A stretch of 64,000 nucleotides of DNA from Ptiloglossa arizonensis (taxonomy: Eukaryota; Arthropoda; Insecta; Hymenoptera; Colletidae). The notes beneath the pieces were generated by a model, which was not told the DNA's origin, did not search any database, and was given only the letters and a program-made list of their open reading frames with translations. Both the position numbers and the translations under genes were made by a program. The DNA is taken from the NCBI RefSeq assembly GCF_051014685.1, contig NW_027478516.1, positions 1,081,641 to 1,145,640 of the forward strand, in the 5' to 3' direction. This document shows positions 11,742-24,097 of the stretch, piece after piece (within the stretch, counting starts at the first letter, position 1; the number at the start of each line of letters is the position of its first letter).

Positions 11742-13199
11742 TTCGCGAGATATGGGAGTTTGAAGTTAAGGAATGTTTGAGAAACCATCAAAATTTTCGC
11801 AAAACTGATACTCGAACACAATAACTGGAATGGCCTAAGGGAAAAGTACACACACCATTGTAATGGGGCGAGTTTCTACTTTCAGATGCAACAGGAATTT
11901 CTCGAGTTCGTCAATTCGTTCGCGAGATATGGGAGTTTTAAGTTAAGGAATGCTTGAGAAACCGTCAAAATTTTCGCAAGTGTGATACTCGAAACCAATA
12001 ACTGGAATGGCCTAGGGGGAAAGTACACACACCATTATAATGGGGCGAGTTTCTACTTTCAGATGCAACAGGAATTTCTCGAGTTCGTCAATCCGTTCGC
12101 GAGATATGGGAGTTTGAAGTTAAGGAATGGTTGAGAAACCATCAAAATTTTCGCAAGTGTGATACTCGAAACCAATAACTGGAACGGCCTAGGGGAAAAG
12201 TACGTACACCATTGTAATCGGGCAAGTTTCTACTTTCAGATGCGACAGGAATTTCTCGAGTACGCCAATCCGTTCGCGAGGTATCGGAGTTTGAAGTTAA
12301 GGAATGGTTGAGAAACCATCAAAACTTTCGCAAGTCTGATACTCGAAACCAATAACTACTATGGCCTAGGGCAAAAATACACATACCGTTGTAATCGGGC
12401 GAGTTTCTGCTTTTAGATGCAACAGGAATTCCTCGAGTACGCCAATCCGTTCGCGAGGTATCGGAGTTTGAAGTTAAGGAATGGTTGAGAAACCATCAAA
12501 ATTTTCGCAAGTCTGATACTCGAAACCAATATCTACTATGGCCTAGGGCAAAAATACACATACCGTTGTAATCGGACGAGTTTCTGCTTTCAGATGAAAC
12601 AGGAATTTCTCGAGTTCGTCAATTCGTTCGCGAGATATGGGAGTTTGAAGTTAAGGAATGGTTGAGAAACCGTCAAAATTTTCGCAAGTGTGATACTCGA
12701 AACCAATAACTGGAATGGCCTAGGGGAAAAGTACACATACCTTTGTAATCAGGCGAGTTTCTACTTTCAGATGCAACAGGAGTTTCTCGAGTTCGTCAAT
12801 CCGTTCGCGAGATATGGGAGTTTGAAGTTAAGGAATGGTTGAGAAACCATCAAAACTTTCGCAATTCTGATGCTAGAAACGAATAACTGGAATGACCTAG
12901 GGGAAAACTACACACACCACTGTAATCGGTAGACTTTCAACTTTCAGATGCAACAGGAAATAATCGAGTTCGTCAATCCGTTCGCGAGATATGGGAGTTT
13001 GAAGTTAAGGAATGCTTGAGAAACCATCAAAATTTTCGCGTCTGATACTCGAAACCAATAACTACAAAGCCCTAGGGGAAAAATACACATACCATTGTAA
13101 TTGGGCTAGTTTATACTTTCAGATGCAACAGGAATTTCTCGAGATCGTCAATCCGTTCGCGAGATTTGGGAGGTTGAAGTTAAGGAATGGTTGAGAAAC
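11742..13199 (+). repeat. Irregular satellite, mixed classes
   Basis: Monomers of classes B, F, A, D-like and E. The part around 12.4-12.8 kb shares GAATTCCTCGAGTACG and neighbouring variants with 38.25 and 46.92 kb. The monomer at about 13,012-13,190 has a 2-bp deletion (TTTTCGCGTCTG for TTTTCGCAAGTCTG) and a GCGAGATTTGGGAGG variant, and recurs almost unchanged at 47,507-47,690. No gene. Confidence 0.82.
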
Positions 13200-15963
13200 C
13201 CCCAAAATTTTCGCAAGTCGGATACTCGAAACCAATAGCTACTATGGCCCAGGGCAAAAATACACATACCGTTGTAATCGGGTGCGTTTCTGCTTTCAGA
13301 TGCGGCAGGAATTTCTCGAGTTCGTCAATCCGTTCGCGAGATATGGGAGTTTGAAGTTAAGGAATGGTTGAGGGACCATCAAAATTTTCGCAAGTCTGAT
13401 ACTCGAAACCAATAGCTACTATGGCCTAGGGCAAAAATACACACACCGTTGTAATCGGACGAGTTTCTGGTTTCAGATGCAATAGGAATTTCTCGAGTTC
13501 GTCAATCCGTTCGCTAGGTATGGGAGTTTGAAGTTAAGAAATGGTTGAGAAACCATCAAAATTTTTGCAAGTCTGATACTCAAAACCAATAACTGGAATC
13601 GCCTAGGGGAAAAGTAGACACCCCATTATAATCGGGCGAGTTTCACCTTTCAGATGCAACAGCAATTTCTCGAGTTCGTCAATCCGTTCGCGAGATATGG
13701 GAGTTTGAAATTAAGGAGTGGTTGAGAGACCATCAAAATTTTCACAAGTCTGATACTCGAAACCAATGACAGGAATGGCCTAGGGGAAAAGTACACACAC
13801 CATTGTAATCTGGCGAGTTTCTGCTTTCAGATGCAACAGGAATTTCTCGAGTTCGTCAAGCCGTTCGCGAGGTATGGGAGTTTGAAGTTAAGAAATGGTT
13901 GAGAAACCATCAAAATTCTCGCAAGTCTGATGCTAGAAACGAATTACTGGAATGGCCTAGGGGAAAAGTACACACACCATTGTAATCGGGCGACTTTCTG
14001 CTTTCAGATGCAACAGGAATTCTCCAGCTCGTCATTCCGTTCCCGAGATATGGGAGTTTGATGTTAAGGAATGGTTGAGAAACCGTCAAAAATTTCGCAA
14101 GTCTGATTCTCGAAACCAATAACTGGAATGGCCTAGGGCAAAAGTACACACACCATTTTAATCGGGCGAGTTTCTACATTCAGATGCAACAGGAATTTCT
14201 CGAGTTCGTCAATCCGTTCGCGAGATATGGGAGATGGAAGTTAAGGAATGGTTGAGAAACCATCAAAATTTTCGCAAGTCTGATACTCGAAACCAATAAC
14301 TACTACGGCCCAGCGCAAAAATAAACTCACCGTTGTAATCGGGCGAGTTTCTGCTTTCAGATGCAACAGGAATTTCTCGAGCTCGTCAATCCGTTCGTGA
14401 GATATGGGAGATGGAAGTTAAGGAATGGTTGAGAAACCATCAAAATTTTCACAAGTCTGATACTCGAAACCAATAACAGGAATGGCCTAGGGAAATGTAC
14501 ACACACCATTGTAAAAGGGCGAGTTTCTACTTTCAGATGCAACAGGAATTTCTCGAGTTCGTCAATCCGTTCGCGATATATGGGAGTTGGAAATTAAGGA
14601 ATGATTGAGAGACCATCAAAATTTTCACACGTCTGATACTCGAAACCAATAACTACAATGGCCTAGTGTAAAAATACACATACCGTTGTAATCGGGTGAG
14701 TTTCTGCTTTCAGATGCGGCAGGAATTTCTCGAGTTCGTCAATCCGTTCGCGAGATATGGGAGTTTGAAGTTAAGGAATGGTTGAGGGACCATCAAAATT
14801 TTCGCAAGTCTGATACTCGAAACCAATAACTACTATGGCCTAGGGCAAAAATACACATACCGTTGTAATCGGACGAGTTTCTGGTTTCAGATGCAATAGG
14901 AATTTCTCGAGTTCGTCAATCCGTTCGCTAGGTATGGGAGTTTGAAGTTAAGAAATGGTTGAGAAACCATCAAAATTTTTGCAAGTCTGATACTCGAATC
15001 CAATAACTACAATGGCCTAGGGCAAAAATACACATACCGTTGTAATCGGGAGAGTTTGTACTTTCAGATACACGGTAATTTTTCGGATTCGTGAAACCGT
15101 TCGCGAAATATCGGAGTTTGGAGTTAAGAGATGGTTGAGAAACCATCAAAATTTTCTCAATTCTGATACTAGAAACGAATAACTGGAATGCCCTAGGGGA
15201 AAAGTACACACACCATTGTAATCGGGCGGGTTTCCACTTTCAGATGCAACAGGAACTTCTCGAGTTCGTCAATCTGTTCGCGAGATATGGGAGTTTGAAG
15301 TTAAGGAATGGTTGAGAAACCATCAAAATTTTCGCAAGTCTGATACTCGAAACCAATAGCTACTATGGCCCAGGGCAAAAATACACATACCGTTGTAATC
15401 GGGTGAGTTTCTGCTTTCAGATGCGGCAGGAATTTCTCGAGTTCGTCAATCCGTTCGCGAGATATGGGAGTTTGAAGTTAAGTAATGGTTGAGGGACCAT
15501 CAAAATTTTCGCAAGTCTGATACTCGAAACCAATAACAGGAATGGCCTAGGGGAAAAGTACACACACCATTGTAATCTGGCGAGTTTCTACTTTCAGATG
15601 CAACAGGAATTTCTCGAGTTCGTCAATCCGTTCGCTAGGTATGGGAGTTTGAAGTTAAGAAATGGTTGAGAAACCATCAAAATTTTCGCAAGTCTGATAC
15701 TCGAAACCAATAACTACAATGGCCTAGGGCAAAAATACACATACCGTTGTAATCGGGAGAGTTTGTTCTTTCAGATGCACGGAAATTTTTCGGATTCGTC
15801 AAACCTTTCGCGATATATCGGAGTTTGGAGTTAAGAGATGGTTGAGAAACCATCAAAATTTTCGCAATTCTGATGCTAGAAACGAATAACTGGAATGGCC
15901 TAGGGGAAAAGTACACACACCATTGTAATCGGGCGGGTTTCCACTTTCAGATGCAACAGGAAC
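13200..15963 (+). repeat. Divergent satellite leading into the 707-bp tetramer array
   Basis: Monomer classes change here. Common variants are GATGCGGCAGG, GGTTGAGGGACC, ATAACAGGAATGG, GGAGATGGAAG and CTGGCGAG. The class mixture differs clearly from 1-13 kb, so this is a border between two homogenised domains. The sequence is still entirely satellite. Confidence 0.85.
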
Positions 15964-18040
15964 TTCTCGAGTTCGTCAATCTGTTCGCGAGATATGGGAG
16001 TTTGAAGTTAAGGAATGGTTGAGAAACCATCAAAATTTTCGCAAGTCTGATACTCGAAACCAATAACTACTATGGACCAGAGCAAAAATACACACACCGT
16101 TGTAATCGGGGGAGTTTCACCTTTCAGATGCAACAGGAATTTCTCGAGTTCGTCAATCCGTTCGCGAGATATGGGAGTTTGAAATTAAGGAGTGGTTGAG
16201 AGACCATCAAAATTTTCACAAGTCTGATACTCGAAACCAATAACAGGAATGGCCTAGGGGAAAAGTACACACACCATTGTAATCTGGCGAGTTTCTACTT
16301 TCAGATGCAACAGGAATTTCTCGAGTTCGTCAATCCGTTCGCGAGATATGGGAGTTGGAAATTAAGGAATGATTGAGAGACCATCAAAACTTTCACACGT
16401 CTGATACTCCAAACCAATAACTACAATGGCCTAGGGTAAAAATACACATACCGTTGTAATCGGGAGAGTTTGTACTTTCAGATGCACGGAAATTTTTGGG
16501 ATTCGTGAAACCGTTCGCGAAATATCGGAGTTTGGAGTTAAGAGATGGTTGAGAAACCATCAAAATTTTCGCAATTCTGATGCTAGAAACGAATAACTGG
16601 AATGGCCTAGGGGAAAAGTACACACACCATTGTAATCGGGCGAGTTTCTACTTTCAGATGCAACAGGAATTTCTCGAGTTCGTCAATCCGTTCGCGAGAT
16701 ATGGGAGTTGGAAGTTAAGGAATGGTTGAGAAACCCCCAAAATTTTCGCAAGTCGGATACTCGAAACCAATAGCTACTATGGCCCAGGGCAAAAATACAC
16801 ATACCGTTGTAATCGGGTGAGTTTCTGCTTTCAGATGCGGCAGGAATTTCAGGAGTTCGTCAATCCGTTCGCGAGATATGGGAGTTTGAAGTTAAGGAAT
16901 GGTTGAGGGACCATCAAAATTTTCGCAAGTGTGATACTCGAAACCAATAACAGGAATGGCCTAGGGAAAAGTACACACACCATTGTAATCGGGCGAGTTT
17001 CTACTTTCAGATGCAACAGGAATTTCTCGAGTTCGTCAATCCGTTCGCGAGATATGGGAGTTGGAAATTAAGGAATGATTGAGAGACCATCAAAACTTTC
17101 ACACGTCTGATACTCCAAACCAATAACTACAATGGCCTAGGGTAAAAATACACATACCGTTGTAATCGGGAGAGTTTGTACTTTCAGATGCACGGAAATT
17201 TTTCGGATTCGTGAAACCGTTCGCGAAATATCGGAGTTTGGAGTTAAGAGATGGTTGAGAAACCATCAAAATTTTCGCAATTCTGATGCTAGAAACGAAT
17301 AACTGGAATGGCCTAGGGGAAAAGTACACACACCATTGTAATCGGGCGAGTTTCTACTTTCAGATGCAACAGTAATTTCTCGAGTTCGTCAATCCGTTCG
17401 CGAGATATGGGAGTTGGAAGTTAAGGAATGGTTGAGAAACCCTCAAAATTTTCGCAAGTCTGATACTCGAAACCAATAGCTACTATGGCCCAGGGCAAAA
17501 ATACACATACCGTTGTAATCGGGTGAGTTTCTGCTTTCAGATGCGGCAGGAATTTCTCGAGTTCGTCAATCCGTTCGCGAGATATGGGAGTTTGAGGTTA
17601 AGTAATGGTTGAGGGACCATCAAAATTTTCGCAAGTCTGATTCTCGAAACCAATAACAGGAATGGCCTAGGGGAAAAGTACACACACCATTGTAATCTGT
17701 CGAGTTTCTACTTTCAGATGCAACATGAATTTCTCGAGTTCGTCAATCCGTTCGCTAGGTATGGGAGTTTGAAGTTAAGAAATGGTTGAGAAACCATCAA
17801 AATTTTCGCAAGTCTGATACTCGAAACCAATAACTACAATGGCCTAGGGCAAAAATACACATACCGTTGTAATCGGGAGAGTTTGTACTTTCAGATGCAC
17901 GGAAATTTTTCGGATTCGTCAAACCGTTCGCGATATATCGGAGTTTGGAGTTAAGAGATGGTTGAGAAACCATCAAAATTTTCGCAATTCTGATGCTAGA
18001 AACGAATAACTGGAATGGCCTAGGGGAAAAGTACACAAAC
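14970..18040 (+). repeat. 4-monomer higher-order repeat, ~707 bp, five copies, with divergent marker monomer H
   Basis: Every fourth monomer is the divergent class H: GGGAGAGTTTGTACTTTC, GATGCACGGAAATTTTTCGG, ATTCGT(C/G)AAACC, then GGAGTTTGGAGTTAAGAGATGG. Equivalent points fall at 15,209, 15,916, 16,623, 17,329 and 18,036, so the spacing is 706-707 bp. Box order is H-B-A-B. Copies vary (GATACACGGTAATTTTTCGG in the first, TTTTTGGG at 16,495). The array was then carried into the 4,067-bp duplication, giving H monomers again near 20.55, 21.25 and 21.96 kb. Confidence 0.88.
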
Positions 18041-20030
18041 CATTGTAATCGGGCGGGTTTCCACTTTCAGATGCAACAGGAACTTCTCGAGTTCGTCAAT
18101 CTGTTCGCGAGATATGGGAGTTTGAAGTTAAGGAATGGTTGAGAAACCATCAAAATTTTCGCAAGTCTGATACTCGAAACCAATAACTACTATGGACCAG
18201 AGCAAAAATACACACACCTTTGTAATCGGGCGAGTTTCACCTTTCAGATGCAACAGGAATTTCTCGAGTTCGTCAATCCGTTCGCGAGATATGGGAGTTT
18301 GAAATTAAGGAGTGGTTGAGAGACCATCAAAATTTTCACAAGTCTGATATTCGAAACCAATAACAGGAATGGCCTAGGGGAAAAGTACACACACCATTGT
18401 AATCTGGCGAGTTTCTACTTTCAGATGCAACAGGAATTTCTCGAGTTCGTCAATCCGTTCGCGAGATATGGGAGTTTGGATTTAACAGATAGTTGAGAAA
18501 CCATCAAAATTTTCGCAATTCTGATGCTAGAAACGAATTACTGGAATGCCCTAGGGGAAAAGTACATACACCGTTGTAATCGGGCGAGTTTCTCCTTTCA
18601 GAAGCAACAGGAATTTCTCGAGTTCGTCAATCCGTTCGCGAGATATGGGAGTTTGGAGTTAAGAGATGGTTGAGAAACCATCAAAATTTTCGCAATTCTA
18701 ATGCTAGAAACGAATAACTGGAATGGCCTAGGGGAAAAGTACACACACCATTGTAATCGGGCGAGTTTCTACTTCCAGATGCAACAGGAATTTCTCGAGT
18801 TCGTCAATCCGTTCGCGAGATATGGGAGTTTGGATTTAACAGATAGTTGAGAAACCATCAAAATTTTCGCAATTCTGATGCTAGAAACGAATTACTGGAA
18901 TGCCCTAGGGGAAAAGTACATACACCGTTGTAATCGGGCGAGTTTCTCCTTTCAGATGCAACAGGAATTTCTCGAGTTCGTCAATCCAATCGCGAGATAT
19001 GGGAGTTGGAAATTAAGGAATGGTTGAGAGACCATCAAAATTTTCACAAGTCTGATACTCGAAACCAATAACTGGAACGGCCTAGGGGAAAAGTACATAC
19101 ACCATTGTAATCGGGCAAGTTTCTACCTTCAGAGGCGACAGGAACTTCTCGAGTACGCGAATCCGTTCGCGAGGTATCGGAGTTTGAAGTTAAGGAATGG
19201 TTGAGAAACCATCAAAATTTTCGCAAGTCTGATACTCGAAACCAATAACTACTCTGGCCTAGGGCAAAAACACACATACCGTTGTAATCGGGCGAGTTTC
19301 TGCTTTTAGATGCAACAGTAATTTCTCGAGTTCGTCAATCCGTTCGCGAGATATGGGGGTTTGAAATTAAGGAACGGTTGAGAAACCATCATAATTGTCG
19401 CAAGTCTGATATTAGAAACCAATAACTACAAAGGCTTAGGGGAAAAATACACATACCTTTGTAATCGGGGGAGTTTCTACTTTCAGATGCAACTGGAATT
19501 TCTCGAGTTCGTCAATCCGTTCGCGAGATATGGGAGTTTGAAGTTAAGGAATGTTTGAGAAACCATCACAATTTTCGCAAGTCTGATACTCGAAACCAAT
19601 AACTACTATGGCCTAGGGCAAAAATACACATACCGTTGTAATCGGACGAGTTTCTGCTTTCAGATCCAACAGGAATTTCTCGAGTTCGTCAATTCGTTCG
19701 CGAGATATGGGAGTTTGAAGTTAAGGAATGGTTGAGAAACCGTCAAAATTTTCGCAAACCTGATACTCGAAACCAATAACTGGAATGGCCTAGGGGAAAA
19801 GTACACACACCATTGTAATGGGGCGAGTTTCTACTTTCAGATGCAACAGGAAATCCTCGAGTTCGTCAATCCGTTCGCGAGATATGGGAGTTTGAAGTTA
19901 AGGAACGGTTGAGAAACCATCAAAACTTTCGCAATTCTGATGCTCGAAACCAATAACTACTATGGCCTAGGGCAAAAATACACATACCGTTGTAATCGGG
20001 CGAGTTTCTGCTTTTAGATGCAACAGGAAT
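15964..20030 (+). repeat. 4,067-bp tandem duplication, copy 1 (23 monomers)
   Basis: This segment is repeated immediately at 20,031-24,097. The left break is sharp: CAGGAACTTCTCG at 15,963 against CAGGAATTTCTCG at 20,030. Private markers copied exactly include TTTTTGGG in the H monomer (16,495 and 20,562), GGCAGGAATTTCAGGAG (about 16,840 and 20,907) and GAGTACGCGAATCC (about 19,151 and 23,218). I noticed no differences in the parts I compared. It includes three H-B-A-B units, a J dimer and the block shared with 1-845. Confidence 0.92.
18475..19010 (+). repeat. Class J monomer pair, 354-bp spacing
   Basis: The unusual stretch GGATTTAACAGATAGTTGAG, which replaces GAAGTTAAGGAATGGTTGAG and destroys the TGGTT arm of the dyad, occurs at about 18,478 and again 354 bp later. 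The monomer between reads GGAGTTAAGAGATGG. The pair is repeated near 22,545 and 22,899 through the 4,067-bp duplication. Confidence 0.82.
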
Positions 20031-23000
20031 TTCTCGAGTTCGTCAATCTGTTCGCGAGATATGGGAGTTTGAAGTTAAGGAATGGTTGAGAAACCATCAA
20101 AATTTTCGCAAGTCTGATACTCGAAACCAATAACTACTATGGACCAGAGCAAAAATACACACACCGTTGTAATCGGGGGAGTTTCACCTTTCAGATGCAA
20201 CAGGAATTTCTCGAGTTCGTCAATCCGTTCGCGAGATATGGGAGTTTGAAATTAAGGAGTGGTTGAGAGACCATCAAAATTTTCACAAGTCTGATACTCG
20301 AAACCAATAACAGGAATGGCCTAGGGGAAAAGTACACACACCATTGTAATCTGGCGAGTTTCTACTTTCAGATGCAACAGGAATTTCTCGAGTTCGTCAA
20401 TCCGTTCGCGAGATATGGGAGTTGGAAATTAAGGAATGATTGAGAGACCATCAAAACTTTCACACGTCTGATACTCCAAACCAATAACTACAATGGCCTA
20501 GGGTAAAAATACACATACCGTTGTAATCGGGAGAGTTTGTACTTTCAGATGCACGGAAATTTTTGGGATTCGTGAAACCGTTCGCGAAATATCGGAGTTT
20601 GGAGTTAAGAGATGGTTGAGAAACCATCAAAATTTTCGCAATTCTGATGCTAGAAACGAATAACTGGAATGGCCTAGGGGAAAAGTACACACACCATTGT
20701 AATCGGGCGAGTTTCTACTTTCAGATGCAACAGGAATTTCTCGAGTTCGTCAATCCGTTCGCGAGATATGGGAGTTGGAAGTTAAGGAATGGTTGAGAAA
20801 CCCCCAAAATTTTCGCAAGTCGGATACTCGAAACCAATAGCTACTATGGCCCAGGGCAAAAATACACATACCGTTGTAATCGGGTGAGTTTCTGCTTTCA
20901 GATGCGGCAGGAATTTCAGGAGTTCGTCAATCCGTTCGCGAGATATGGGAGTTTGAAGTTAAGGAATGGTTGAGGGACCATCAAAATTTTCGCAAGTGTG
21001 ATACTCGAAACCAATAACAGGAATGGCCTAGGGAAAAGTACACACACCATTGTAATCGGGCGAGTTTCTACTTTCAGATGCAACAGGAATTTCTCGAGTT
21101 CGTCAATCCGTTCGCGAGATATGGGAGTTGGAAATTAAGGAATGATTGAGAGACCATCAAAACTTTCACACGTCTGATACTCCAAACCAATAACTACAAT
21201 GGCCTAGGGTAAAAATACACATACCGTTGTAATCGGGAGAGTTTGTACTTTCAGATGCACGGAAATTTTTCGGATTCGTGAAACCGTTCGCGAAATATCG
21301 GAGTTTGGAGTTAAGAGATGGTTGAGAAACCATCAAAATTTTCGCAATTCTGATGCTAGAAACGAATAACTGGAATGGCCTAGGGGAAAAGTACACACAC
21401 CATTGTAATCGGGCGAGTTTCTACTTTCAGATGCAACAGTAATTTCTCGAGTTCGTCAATCCGTTCGCGAGATATGGGAGTTGGAAGTTAAGGAATGGTT
21501 GAGAAACCCTCAAAATTTTCGCAAGTCTGATACTCGAAACCAATAGCTACTATGGCCCAGGGCAAAAATACACATACCGTTGTAATCGGGTGAGTTTCTG
21601 CTTTCAGATGCGGCAGGAATTTCTCGAGTTCGTCAATCCGTTCGCGAGATATGGGAGTTTGAGGTTAAGTAATGGTTGAGGGACCATCAAAATTTTCGCA
21701 AGTCTGATTCTCGAAACCAATAACAGGAATGGCCTAGGGGAAAAGTACACACACCATTGTAATCTGTCGAGTTTCTACTTTCAGATGCAACATGAATTTC
21801 TCGAGTTCGTCAATCCGTTCGCTAGGTATGGGAGTTTGAAGTTAAGAAATGGTTGAGAAACCATCAAAATTTTCGCAAGTCTGATACTCGAAACCAATAA
21901 CTACAATGGCCTAGGGCAAAAATACACATACCGTTGTAATCGGGAGAGTTTGTACTTTCAGATGCACGGAAATTTTTCGGATTCGTCAAACCGTTCGCGA
22001 TATATCGGAGTTTGGAGTTAAGAGATGGTTGAGAAACCATCAAAATTTTCGCAATTCTGATGCTAGAAACGAATAACTGGAATGGCCTAGGGGAAAAGTA
22101 CACAAACCATTGTAATCGGGCGGGTTTCCACTTTCAGATGCAACAGGAACTTCTCGAGTTCGTCAATCTGTTCGCGAGATATGGGAGTTTGAAGTTAAGG
22201 AATGGTTGAGAAACCATCAAAATTTTCGCAAGTCTGATACTCGAAACCAATAACTACTATGGACCAGAGCAAAAATACACACACCTTTGTAATCGGGCGA
22301 GTTTCACCTTTCAGATGCAACAGGAATTTCTCGAGTTCGTCAATCCGTTCGCGAGATATGGGAGTTTGAAATTAAGGAGTGGTTGAGAGACCATCAAAAT
22401 TTTCACAAGTCTGATATTCGAAACCAATAACAGGAATGGCCTAGGGGAAAAGTACACACACCATTGTAATCTGGCGAGTTTCTACTTTCAGATGCAACAG
22501 GAATTTCTCGAGTTCGTCAATCCGTTCGCGAGATATGGGAGTTTGGATTTAACAGATAGTTGAGAAACCATCAAAATTTTCGCAATTCTGATGCTAGAAA
22601 CGAATTACTGGAATGCCCTAGGGGAAAAGTACATACACCGTTGTAATCGGGCGAGTTTCTCCTTTCAGAAGCAACAGGAATTTCTCGAGTTCGTCAATCC
22701 GTTCGCGAGATATGGGAGTTTGGAGTTAAGAGATGGTTGAGAAACCATCAAAATTTTCGCAATTCTAATGCTAGAAACGAATAACTGGAATGGCCTAGGG
22801 GAAAAGTACACACACCATTGTAATCGGGCGAGTTTCTACTTCCAGATGCAACAGGAATTTCTCGAGTTCGTCAATCCGTTCGCGAGATATGGGAGTTTGG
22901 ATTTAACAGATAGTTGAGAAACCATCAAAATTTTCGCAATTCTGATGCTAGAAACGAATTACTGGAATGCCCTAGGGGAAAAGTACATACACCGTTGTAA

Positions 23001-24097
23001 TCGGGCGAGTTTCTCCTTTCAGATGCAACAGGAATTTCTCGAGTTCGTCAATCCAATCGCGAGATATGGGAGTTGGAAATTAAGGAATGGTTGAGAGACC
23101 ATCAAAATTTTCACAAGTCTGATACTCGAAACCAATAACTGGAACGGCCTAGGGGAAAAGTACATACACCATTGTAATCGGGCAAGTTTCTACCTTCAGA
23201 GGCGACAGGAACTTCTCGAGTACGCGAATCCGTTCGCGAGGTATCGGAGTTTGAAGTTAAGGAATGGTTGAGAAACCATCAAAATTTTCGCAAGTCTGAT
23301 ACTCGAAACCAATAACTACTCTGGCCTAGGGCAAAAACACACATACCGTTGTAATCGGGCGAGTTTCTGCTTTTAGATGCAACAGTAATTTCTCGAGTTC
23401 GTCAATCCGTTCGCGAGATATGGGGGTTTGAAATTAAGGAACGGTTGAGAAACCATCATAATTGTCGCAAGTCTGATATTAGAAACCAATAACTACAAAG
23501 GCTTAGGGGAAAAATACACATACCTTTGTAATCGGGGGAGTTTCTACTTTCAGATGCAACTGGAATTTCTCGAGTTCGTCAATCCGTTCGCGAGATATGG
23601 GAGTTTGAAGTTAAGGAATGTTTGAGAAACCATCACAATTTTCGCAAGTCTGATACTCGAAACCAATAACTACTATGGCCTAGGGCAAAAATACACATAC
23701 CGTTGTAATCGGACGAGTTTCTGCTTTCAGATCCAACAGGAATTTCTCGAGTTCGTCAATTCGTTCGCGAGATATGGGAGTTTGAAGTTAAGGAATGGTT
23801 GAGAAACCGTCAAAATTTTCGCAAACCTGATACTCGAAACCAATAACTGGAATGGCCTAGGGGAAAAGTACACACACCATTGTAATGGGGCGAGTTTCTA
23901 CTTTCAGATGCAACAGGAAATCCTCGAGTTCGTCAATCCGTTCGCGAGATATGGGAGTTTGAAGTTAAGGAACGGTTGAGAAACCATCAAAACTTTCGCA
24001 ATTCTGATGCTCGAAACCAATAACTACTATGGCCTAGGGCAAAAATACACATACCGTTGTAATCGGGCGAGTTTCTGCTTTTAGATGCAACAGGAAT
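20031..24097 (+). repeat. 4,067-bp tandem duplication, copy 2
   Basis: Adjacent copy of 15,964-20,030. The right end is ambiguous up to 24,115, where the next base differs (CAATCCG here, CAATCTG at 20,049). It abuts the 3,893-bp higher-order repeat that begins near 24,083, so the two structures meet within a few tens of bases. Confidence 0.92.

Noticed and set aside
15750..15766. CENP-B-box-like match in class A monomers (TACCGTTGTAATCGGGA)
   Set aside because: It agrees with 7 of 9 core bases of the mammalian box (CG, A, CGGG) but lacks the TT. By my estimate a 7/9 match is expected about 0.4 times per 177 bp on two strands by chance, so it carries little weight. It could be revisited if a CENP-B-like protein is known in the host.
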